A program made the position numbers and the translations under genes. Positions 1-5,175 of a stretch of 5,175 bases of DNA are shown in pieces. The notes below the pieces were generated by a model. The model saw only the letters and a list, made by a program, of their open reading frames with translations. It ran no database searches and was not told the DNA's origin. The stretch's first letter is position 1. The number at the start of each line of letters is the position of its first letter. The stretch is from Panacagrimonas sp. (GTDB lineage Bacteria > Pseudomonadota > Gammaproteobacteria > Nevskiales > Nevskiaceae), in contig JAJFJX010000342.1 in NCBI GenBank assembly GCA_021773655.1, positions 1 through 5,175 on the forward strand, written 5' to 3'.

Positions 1-430
1 CGGGCTGGACAATCAGCGCGATGCCGACAAAGCCCAGAATCACGCTCGGATACACGATCAGGTCCGGCCGTTCGCGCAGCCAGACCCAGGCGATGAACGG
101 CACCCACAGCGGCGTCGAGTAGGTCAGCAGCATCGCTGCGGCCAGCGGAAGATGGCCGATTGCATAGAAGAAGCAGTACATCGCCGTCATGCCGAAGGCG
201 GTGCGCAGCAGATGCCCACCCGGACGCCGGGTGGACAGGTTGTGTCGCAAGCCGCCGCGGCCGAGCACCGGCAGCAGAATCAGCAGGCTCACCAGGTTGC
301 GGAAAAACACCACCACCTCGGTGGAGGCCCCGGGCGACGCCGCCTTGACGCAGACACCCATCAGTGCAAAGGCGGCCGAGGCCCACAAGGCATAGACGGC
401 GGCGCGCGCCAGATTGTCATGCGTAGACAT
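1..430 (-). CDS. EamA/DMT-family transporter, N-terminal part (truncated by window edge)
   Basis: Reading the minus strand from the ATG at 430-428 gives 143 codons with no stop up to the left edge, so only the N-terminal half of a roughly 290-300 residue protein is present. It is an inner-membrane protein of the drug/metabolite transporter superfamily; the substrate cannot be told. Hydrophobic segments lie at about residues 10-29, 39-58, 74-92, 97-117 and 126-142. The segment TYSTPLWVPFIAWVWLRERP (103-122) is the typical EamA signature of an aromatic/Thr/Pro helix ending in a charged loop. FFRN at 42-45 is also usual. An in-frame ATG at 457-455 would add nine residues (MLVPPISPR). Neither start has a clear Shine-Dalgarno sequence. 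I chose 430 because MSTHDNLARA leads straight into the first helix, as in relatives. The reading frame is closed upstream by a TGA at 529-527. The gene is divergent from the prkA operon, and nothing ties its function to it. Confidence 0.85.
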   Translation of the reverse strand, partial: MSTHDNLARAAVYALWASAAFALMGVCVKAASPGASTEVVVFFRNLVSLLILLPVLGRGGLRHNLSTRRPGGHLLRTAFGMTAMYCFFYAIGHLPLAAAMLLTYSTPLWVPFIAWVWLRERPDLIVYPSVILGFVGIALIVQP

Positions 431-657
431 ACGCGGCGAAATGGGAGGGACGAGCATGCTAACCGCTGACTGCAGTCGACAAGCGGCACTTCCCCGATGC
501 GGATCGGTGCGAACCCGCAGCGCGCGTCATGGTCCATGCATCGACGCCGTCAGACTTGTCGCAGTCAGAACCTGTCGGAGCAAATGCCCATGACCAGAAA
601 TGTGAATCCAGGACCTTCGCTCCGCGGCAGTCGAATTCCGACGAACGGCTCGGGGTA

Positions 658-673
658 CGGCACACAATGTGCA
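658..673 (+). promoter_or_regulatory. Candidate sigma-54 (-24/-12) promoter of the prkA operon
   Basis: The sequence CGGCACACAATGTGCA matches the sigma-54 consensus TGGCACG-N4-TTGCW. The invariant GG (659-660) and GC (671-672) are separated by exactly 10 bases, GGCAC is intact, and the -12 element reads GTGCA. Mismatches are the first T (C here), the G after GGCAC (A here) and the first T of TTGC. Transcription would begin near 684, giving a leader of about 49 nt before the prkA ATG. The homologous E. coli yeaGH operon is known to be sigma-54/NtrC dependent, which supports the call. A caveat is that GCACA-CAA-TGTGC (660-672) is also a perfect dyad and could be a repressor site. Confidence 0.6.
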
Positions 674-685
674 AAGCTCGAACCA

Positions 686-698
686 CCGAATCGTTCGG
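686..698 (+). other. Small hairpin potential in the prkA leader
   Basis: CCGAA (686-690) and TTCGG (694-698) form a perfect 5-bp inverted repeat around a TCG loop. If transcription begins near 684, this would lie at the extreme 5' end of the operon mRNA, where a stem can slow decay. A 5-bp stem with a 3-nt loop is only marginally stable and may be chance. Confidence 0.3.
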
Positions 699-718
699 CA
701 CTTGAAGTCGCGAAACCC

Positions 719-724
719 GGGAGG
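719..724 (+). promoter_or_regulatory. Ribosome binding site of prkA
   Basis: GGGAGG at 719-724 lies 8 nt before the ATG at 733. This near-ideal Shine-Dalgarno and spacing decides the start codon and predicts strong initiation. It contrasts with yeaH downstream, which has none. Confidence 0.85.
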
Positions 725-732
725 CGCGCACG

Positions 733-2655
733 ATGAATTTCTTCGACTCGTACCGAGAGCAATACATCAAGGGTCGCAACGAGGAGATGTCGCTCCTCGA
801 CTACCTGTCGTTGTGCAAGACCGACCCCATGGCTTACGCCTCGCCGGCCGAGCGCATGCTGGCCGCCATCGGCGAGCCGGAAGTCATCGACACGCGCAAC
901 GATCCCCGCCTTTCGCGCATCTTTTCCAACCGCGTGATCCGGCGCTACCCGGCGTTCAAAGAGTTCTTCGGACTCGAGGACGTCATCGGCCAGGTGGTGT
1001 CGTTCTTCAAGCACGCCGCGCAGGGGCTGGAGGAACGCAAGCAGGTGCTCTACCTGCTGGGCCCCGTCGGCGGCGGCAAGTCGTCGATCGCCGAGCGCCT
1101 GAAGAGCCTGATGGAAGCCCATGCGATCTACGCACTGGAGGGCTCGCCGATCAACGAATCGCCGCTGGGGCTGTTCAATCCTGATCGTGACGGCCCGATG
1201 CTGGAGAAGGAGTTCGGCATCCCGCCGCGCTATCTCACCGGCATCTCCTCGCCATGGGCGATCAAGCGCCTGGCCGAGTACGAAGGCGACCTGACCCGGT
1301 TCAAGGTGGTGCGCGTGCAGCCGTCGGTGCTCAAGCAGGTGGCCATCACCAAGACCGAGCCCGGCGACGAGAACAACCAGGACATCTCCTCGCTGGTCGG
1401 CAAGGTCGACATCCGCAAGCTGGAGCAGTTCTCGCAGGACGACCCGGACGCCTACAGCTATTCCGGCGGCCTGTGCCTGGCCAACCAGGGCATGCTCGAA
1501 TTTGTCGAAATGTTCAAGGCGCCGATCAAGATGCTGCACCCCCTGCTGACCGCCACCCAGGAAGGCAATTTCAAGGGCACCGAGGGCTTCAGCGCCATCC
1601 CCTTCAACGGCATCATCCTGGCGCACTCCAACGAATCGGAATGGCAGAGCTTCCGCAACAACCGCCACAACGAGGCCTTCCTCGACCGCGTCTACATCGT
1701 CAAGGTGCCGTACTGCCTGCAGGTCTCCGAAGAGGTCAAGATCTACGAGAAACTGCTGCGCAATTCCTCGCTGGCCAAGGCGCCCTGCGCGCCGGGCACG
1801 CTGGAAATGATGTCGCAGTTCTCGGTGCTTACGCGCCTCAAGGAGCCGGAGAACAGCAGCATCTACTCCAAGATGCGCATCTACGACGGCGAGAATCTCA
1901 AGGATACCGACCCGTCGGCGAAGTCATTCCAGGAATATCGCGACTACGCCGGTGTCGACGAGGGTATGACAGGCACCTCCACGCGATTTGCCTACAAGGT
2001 GCTCAGCGCGGTCTTCAACTATGACCAGACAGAAGTCGCCGCCAACCCGGTGCACATGATGTACGTGCTCGAACAGCGCATCCTTCGCGAACAGTTGCCC
2101 CAGGACCAGCAGCGCCGTTACCTGGAGTTCATCAAAGGCTGGCTGGCGCCGCGATATGCGGAGTTCATCGGCAAGGAAATCCAGACCGCCTATCTCGAAA
2201 GCTACTCTGAGTACGGCCAGAACATCTTTGATCGATACGTGACGTTCGCCGACTACTGGATCCAGAACGAGGACTACCGGGACCCCGAGACCGGCGAGCA
2301 GTTCGACCGGGGCTCGCTCAACGCCGAACTTGAAAAGATCGAAAAGCCCGCCGGCATCGCAAACCCCAAGGATTTTCGCAACGAGATCGTCAATTTCGTG
2401 CTGCGTGCCCGCGCCCAGCACGGCGGCAAGAACCCCAGGTGGACCAGTTACGAGAAGCTGCGCGAGGTCATCGAGAAGAAGATGTTCTCCTCCACCGAGG
2501 AGCTGCTGCCGGTGATCTCGTTCAACGCCAAAGCATCCAACGAGGACAAGAAGAAGCACGAGAACTTCGTCGGTCGCATGGTCGCCAAGGGCTACACCGA
2601 AAAGCAGGTCCGGCTGCTTTCCGAATGGTATCTGCGCGTGCGCAAAAGCGCGTGA
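733..2655 (+). CDS. prkA: PrkA family AAA+ serine protein kinase / ATPase (YeaG homologue)
   Basis: This complete 640-residue protein is close to the 644 residues of E. coli YeaG. It is a cytoplasmic stress ATPase, annotated as a serine protein kinase; a Bacillus homologue has been reported to act as an ATP-dependent protease, so the true activity is unsettled. The N-terminal AAA_PrkA domain covers about residues 20-380. Its Walker A is GPVGGGKS at 110-117, with K116 and S117 as nucleotide-binding residues. A Walker B-like strand is at about 252-262 (QGMLEFVEMFK), and AHSNES at 297-302 fits a sensor-1 position. The TGTSTRFAYKV segment (413-423) is a conserved arginine-bearing stretch. The C-terminal PrkA domain runs from about 385 to 635 and was the basis of the kinase annotation. 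The start is fixed by the GGGAGG site and by MNFFDSYREQY, which matches family N-termini. It is the first gene of the prkA-yeaH-spoVR operon, probably under a sigma-54 promoter. No frameshift or missing motif is seen. Confidence 0.97.
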   Translation: MNFFDSYREQYIKGRNEEMSLLDYLSLCKTDPMAYASPAERMLAAIGEPEVIDTRNDPRLSRIFSNRVIRRYPAFKEFFGLEDVIGQVVSFFKHAAQGLEERKQVLYLLGPVGGGKSSIAERLKSLMEAHAIYALEGSPINESPLGLFNPDRDGPMLEKEFGIPPRYLTGISSPWAIKRLAEYEGDLTRFKVVRVQPSVLKQVAITKTEPGDENNQDISSLVGKVDIRKLEQFSQDDPDAYSYSGGLCLANQGMLEFVEMFKAPIKMLHPLLTATQEGNFKGTEGFSAIPFNGIILAHSNESEWQSFRNNRHNEAFLDRVYIVKVPYCLQVSEEVKIYEKLLRNSSLAKAPCAPGTLEMMSQFSVLTRLKEPENSSIYSKMRIYDGENLKDTDPSAKSFQEYRDYAGVDEGMTGTSTRFAYKVLSAVFNYDQTEVAANPVHMMYVLEQRILREQLPQDQQRRYLEFIKGWLAPRYAEFIGKEIQTAYLESYSEYGQNIFDRYVTFADYWIQNEDYRDPETGEQFDRGSLNAELEKIEKPAGIANPKDFRNEIVNFVLRARAQHGGKNPRWTSYEKLREVIEKKMFSSTEELLPVISFNAKASNEDKKKHENFVGRMVAKGYTEKQVRLLSEWYLRVRKSA

Positions 2656-2673
2656 GGAGAAAGGCGTGAGGAG
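2650..2673 (+). repeat. 10-bp direct repeat GCGTGAGGAG overlapping the prkA stop
   Basis: GCGTGAGGAG occurs at 2650-2659 and again at 2664-2673, separated by AAAG. The first copy includes the prkA stop TGA (2653-2655). The second copy contributes the left arm of the larger inverted repeat. Clusters of GTGAGG-type units are typical of small dispersed intergenic repeats in some GC-rich gammaproteobacteria; that identity is from memory and not verified here. Confidence 0.6.
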
Positions 2674-2730
2674 CGAGGCGCAACATCGGATTCGCTACGG
2701 TTTGCAGGGGCTTGAACGCCTCACGCCTTT
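2660..2730 (+). repeat. Perfect 12-bp inverted repeat (REP-like stem-loop) in the prkA-yeaH gap
   Basis: AAAGGCGTGAGG at 2660-2671 is exactly complementary to CCTCACGCCTTT at 2719-2730, with a 47-nt intervening sequence. A second, shorter pairing is possible between GAGGCG (2675-2680) and CGCCTC (2717-2722), so alternative folds exist. The element fills most of the 90-bp gap. It has no T-run after the stem, so it does not look like a factor-independent terminator, and both flanking genes belong to one conserved operon. It may be a dispersed palindromic repeat, an mRNA-stabilising or processing element limiting 3' decay of prkA message, or a device tuning the prkA:yeaH ratio. The pairing is directly visible; the role is inference. 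Confidence 0.7.
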
Positions 2731-2745
2731 GGCCTGACCGAACAC

Positions 2746-4002
2746 ATGTCCATCGTCATCGACCGCCGCCTCAATGATCGCAACAAGAGTGCGGTCAACC
2801 GGGCCCGCTTCATCCGCCGTTACAAGGAGCAGATACAGCGAGCGGTCGGCGACCTGGCAGCCAGGCGCGGCATCACCGACATGGAAAAGGGCGGCGATGT
2901 CAGCATTCCGGCACGTGACATCCGCGAGCCGAGCATTCATCACGGTCCGGGTGGCGATCACGAATACGTACATCCGGGCAACCACTCGTTCAACGCCGGC
3001 GACCGCCTGCCCAGACCGCAAGGCAAGGGCGGCGGTGGCGGCTCGGGTGAGGGCGACGGCAGCGGCAGCGAGGACAGCTTCATTTTCACGTTGTCGCGCG
3101 AGGAATTCCTGAACCTGTTCTTCGATGACCTCGAACTGCCGCACCTGGTGCGCAACTACCTCGGCGATGTGCGCGATTTCAAGATGCAGCGTGCCGGCTA
3201 CACCCCCAGCGGGGTACCGGCCAATCTTTCGGTCCCGCGATCACTGCGCAATGCCATGGCCCGTCGCATCGCCCTGTCGGCGCCGTTGCGCCGGCAGCTG
3301 GACGCACTGGAAACCGAACGTGCGGAGGCGTCCGAAGACCCGCATCTGTGCGAGGAACTCGACGCCGGCATCGCGGCGCTGGAGTCGCGCATCGCGCACA
3401 TCCCGTTCCTGGACGACATCGACCTGCGTTTTCGCCACCGCGTCAAGGTCCCGCAGCCGATCTCGCGCGCGGTGATGTTCTGCCTGATGGACGTATCGGC
3501 CTCGATGACCGAGGACAAAAAGGATCTGGCCAAGCGTTTCTTCACGCTGCTCTACCTGTTCCTGTCACGCAAATACGAGAAGGTCGATGTGATCTTCATC
3601 CGCCACACCGACAACGCCGAGGAAGTCGACGAACAACGCTTCTTCCACGACACCCAGAGCGGCGGCACGGTGGTGCAGTCGGCGCTCAAGCTGATGCAAG
3701 AGATCGCGGTTGAGCGTTATCCGTCGGATCAGTGGAACATCTACGGTGCACAGGTCTCCGACGGCGACGCGTTCGGTGCCGACCCGGAAAAGAGCCGCGC
3801 ACTGCTGTCCGACCAGCTGCTGCCCCTGTGCCGCTACTACGCCTATATCGAGGTCCCCGATGACGAGGACCACACCAGCCCGCTGTCCTATGCCTACGCC
3901 CGCATCGAATCGCCAAGGTTCGCGATGAAGTCGGTGACCTCGCGTGCCGGTGTCTATCCGGTGCTGCGGGAGCTGTTCAAACGCGAGGCCAGCCTGGCAT
4001 GA
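2746..4002 (+). CDS. yeaH: YeaH family protein (DUF444, VWA-like domain)
   Basis: This complete 418-residue protein is close to the usual length of about 425. It is a cytoplasmic stress-associated protein of unknown biochemical activity, nearly always encoded next to PrkA. The start MSIVIDRRLNDRNKSAVNR matches family N-termini, which fixes the ATG at 2746 despite no recognisable Shine-Dalgarno sequence. Residues 1-90 are basic and polar. A Gly/Ser-rich linker covers about 93-108. A von Willebrand A-like region covers about 242-400, with the MIDAS motif DVSAS at 249-253, a candidate MIDAS threonine T308 in SGGTVV, and acidic SDGD at 338-341. This suggests binding of a divalent metal and of a protein partner. 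It follows prkA by 90 bp and precedes spoVR by 15 bp, so it is almost surely cotranscribed. By analogy with MoxR/RavA AAA+ proteins and their VWA partners, it may be an adaptor for PrkA; this is inference. Confidence 0.95.
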   Translation: MSIVIDRRLNDRNKSAVNRARFIRRYKEQIQRAVGDLAARRGITDMEKGGDVSIPARDIREPSIHHGPGGDHEYVHPGNHSFNAGDRLPRPQGKGGGGGSGEGDGSGSEDSFIFTLSREEFLNLFFDDLELPHLVRNYLGDVRDFKMQRAGYTPSGVPANLSVPRSLRNAMARRIALSAPLRRQLDALETERAEASEDPHLCEELDAGIAALESRIAHIPFLDDIDLRFRHRVKVPQPISRAVMFCLMDVSASMTEDKKDLAKRFFTLLYLFLSRKYEKVDVIFIRHTDNAEEVDEQRFFHDTQSGGTVVQSALKLMQEIAVERYPSDQWNIYGAQVSDGDAFGADPEKSRALLSDQLLPLCRYYAYIEVPDDEDHTSPLSYAYARIESPRFAMKSVTSRAGVYPVLRELFKREASLA

Positions 4003-4008
4003 ACCCAC

Positions 4009-4013
4009 GGAGA
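4009..4013 (+). promoter_or_regulatory. Ribosome binding site of spoVR
   Basis: GGAGA at 4009-4013 lies 4 nt before the ATG at 4018 (5 nt counted from GGAG). It sits in the 15-nt gap after the yeaH stop, allowing independent initiation or coupling with yeaH translation. Confidence 0.7.
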
Positions 4014-4017
4014 CGAC

Positions 4018-5175
4018 ATGAGCGCTGACGGCGGTTCCGGCTATCTGTCCACTGGCGCGGAGTGGACTTTCGACCTGATCGAGCGCTATGACCGCGCCAT
4101 CGCGGACATTGCGATCAATGAATTCAAGCTCGACACCTACCCCAACCAGATCGAGATCATCGCCTCCGAGCAGATGCTCGACGCCTATGCCTCGCTCGGC
4201 CTGCCCATTGGCTATCCGCACTGGAGCTACGGCAAGGAATTCATCCGCAACGAGGAGCTGTACCGCAAGGGCGCCCGCGGCCTGGCCTACGAAATCGTCA
4301 TCAACTCCAACCCCTGCATCGCCTACCTGATGGAGGAGAACACCATGGCCATGCAGGCCCTGGTGATTGCCCATGCCTGCTACGGGCACAACAGCTTTTT
4401 CAAGAACAACTACCTGTTCCGGCAATGGACCAACGCCGACGCGGTGATCGACTACATGGTCTTTGCACGCAAGTATGTGCTGGCCTGCGAGGAACGTCAC
4501 GGCATGGCAGCGGTGGAGGACACCCTGGATTCCTGCCATGCGCTGATGAGCCACGGCATCGACCGCTATCACCAGCCGCAGCCGCTGTCGGCCGAAGAAG
4601 AACAGAATCGTGTGCGTGAGCGCGAGGAATACAACTGGAAGCGCTTCGACGACATCTGGCGCACGGTGCCCCAGAAGCGGCGTGGCGAACGCAAGAACTC
4701 CGAATCCCAGTTTCCTGCCGAACCCCAGGAGAACCTGCTCTATTTCATCGAGAAGCACTCCCCCAAGCTCGAACCCTGGCAGCGCGAGCTGGTGCGCATC
4801 ACGCGCAAGATGGCGCAGTACTTCTACCCTCAGGGCCAGACCAAGGTGATGAACGAGGGTTGGGCCACGTTCTGGCACTACACCCTGCTCAACCGGATGT
4901 TCGACAAGGGGCTGGTGGATTCGGGCTTCATGCTCGAAACCTTGCAGTCGCACACCAACGTAGTCACCCAGCGCGGCTACGACCAGCGCGGCTACGGCGG
5001 CATCAACCCCTACGCACTGGGCTTTTCGATGATGAGCGACATCCGCCGCATCTGCGAAAGTCCCACTCCCGAGGACCGCGAGTGGTTCCCCGACATCGCC
5101 GGTGGCGACTGGCTCAAGGTGCTGGATTTCGCGATGCGGAATTACAAGGACGAATCCTTCATCGGGCAGTTCCTG
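4018..5175 (+). CDS. spoVR: SpoVR family protein (YcgB homologue), 3' end cut by window
   Basis: The frame opens at ATG 4018 (MSADGGSGYLSTGAEWTFDL) and stays open for 386 codons to the right edge. The family is about 510 residues, so roughly 125 C-terminal residues are outside. The protein is cytoplasmic: no signal peptide or membrane helix is visible. In Bacillus, SpoVR affects spore cortex formation; in non-sporulating Proteobacteria its function is unknown, but it is co-conserved with PrkA and YeaH. Family hallmarks are LDTYPNQIEIIASEQM (38-53), YEIVINSNPCIAYLMEENTM (91-110), HACYGHNSFFKNNYLF (119-134), EPQENLLYF (235-243), MNEGWATFWHY (278-288), SHTNVV (311-316) and INPYALGF (329-336). 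Conserved E107, H119, H124, E280 and H287 could form a metal site; this is inference. A charged stretch rich in Glu, Arg and Lys (192-230) separates the two conserved halves. The start is backed by GGAGA and by agreement with family N-termini around EWTFDL. Confidence 0.95.
   Translation, partial: MSADGGSGYLSTGAEWTFDLIERYDRAIADIAINEFKLDTYPNQIEIIASEQMLDAYASLGLPIGYPHWSYGKEFIRNEELYRKGARGLAYEIVINSNPCIAYLMEENTMAMQALVIAHACYGHNSFFKNNYLFRQWTNADAVIDYMVFARKYVLACEERHGMAAVEDTLDSCHALMSHGIDRYHQPQPLSAEEEQNRVREREEYNWKRFDDIWRTVPQKRRGERKNSESQFPAEPQENLLYFIEKHSPKLEPWQRELVRITRKMAQYFYPQGQTKVMNEGWATFWHYTLLNRMFDKGLVDSGFMLETLQSHTNVVTQRGYDQRGYGGINPYALGFSMMSDIRRICESPTPEDREWFPDIAGGDWLKVLDFAMRNYKDESFIGQFL

Larger units (their letters stand above)
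431..732. other. Intergenic region between divergent transporter gene and prkA operon
   Basis: This stretch of about 300 bases carries no convincing gene. The short open frames in it lack family resemblance and ribosome sites. It should hold the promoters of both divergent genes. On the plus strand it contains a sigma-54-like promoter, a small dyad just after the predicted transcription start, and a Shine-Dalgarno sequence. Further upstream are two small dyads: a perfect palindrome GACTGCAGTC at 468-477 and CCGAT-N4-ATCGG at 494-507. No convincing sigma-70 -35/-10 pair was found for either direction by eye. Confidence 0.7.

Noticed and set aside
152..469. 105-codon plus-strand open frame opposite the transporter gene
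   Set aside because: It has Gln/His/Arg-rich composition with no family resemblance, and the opposite strand gives a clear EamA membrane protein over the same bases.
697..711. Second possible sigma-54 site (CGGCACTTGAAGTCGC)
   Set aside because: The GG and GC pairs are separated by 11 bases instead of 10, and it overlaps the region just ahead of the ribosome site, leaving almost no leader.
565..1668. 367-codon minus-strand open frame opposite prkA
   Set aside because: It is antisense to a clearly real, family-matching gene in high-GC DNA, where long shadow frames are expected. Its translation has low-complexity Leu/Val/Asp/Arg composition and no recognisable motif.
2660..2745. Factor-independent terminator between prkA and yeaH
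   Set aside because: The inverted repeat has a 47-nt loop and its right arm ends in only TTT followed by GGCC, so there is no U-tract. The genes form a conserved operon.
3024..3070. Gly/Ser-coding repetitive stretch in yeaH as a possible tandem repeat or foreign insertion
   Set aside because: It stays in frame and encodes the Gly-rich linker found at the same place in YeaH homologues. The units are irregular, so it is an ordinary flexible linker.
3565..4953. 462-codon minus-strand open frame opposite yeaH and spoVR
   Set aside because: It spans two real genes in antisense, and its Val/Gly/His/Leu-rich translation has no family features. It is a codon-bias shadow, not an overlapping gene.
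1..5175. CRISPR arrays, tRNA or rRNA genes, insertion-sequence ends
   Set aside because: No regularly spaced repeats, cloverleaf-like sequence, rRNA stretches or transposase-coding frames were seen on either strand.

Overview
The window looks like chromosomal DNA from a GC-rich gammaproteobacterium. The three plus-strand proteins are close in length and motif content to the gammaproteobacterial PrkA (YeaG), YeaH and SpoVR (YcgB) families, and they occur in the contiguous prkA-yeaH-spoVR order known from Pseudomonas-like genomes. In Escherichia coli the spoVR homologue ycgB lies elsewhere. The sequence alone does not give a genus. A CCTCACGCC-type intergenic repeat would fit a Xanthomonadales- or Chromatiales-like genome, but that is only a hint.

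Layout. Positions 1-430 (minus strand) hold the N-terminal part of an EamA/DMT-family membrane transporter whose C-terminus lies beyond the left edge. About 300 bp (431-732) separate it from the divergent operon. This stretch contains a good match to a sigma-54 (-24/-12) promoter at 658-673, several short dyads and a strong Shine-Dalgarno sequence for the first operon gene. Positions 733-2655 encode the complete PrkA AAA+ protein. A 90-bp gap follows, holding a perfect 12-bp inverted repeat and a 10-bp direct repeat. Positions 2746-4002 encode the complete YeaH/DUF444 protein with a VWA-like MIDAS motif. After 15 bp, spoVR begins at 4018 and runs off the right edge after 386 codons, roughly three quarters of the usual length.

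How the genes may work together. PrkA is an ATPase of the AAA+ class, reported as a serine kinase and more recently as a protease. YeaH has a VWA-like metal-dependent adhesion fold. SpoVR is a conserved cytoplasmic protein of unknown biochemistry, linked to spore cortex formation in Bacillus. The three are known to be co-conserved and are induced by starvation or stationary phase in enterobacteria. The sigma-54-like promoter suggests nitrogen or other starvation control here too. The module is known but its biochemistry is poorly understood. I see no sign of a wholly new system, CRISPR array, tRNA, rRNA or insertion sequence.
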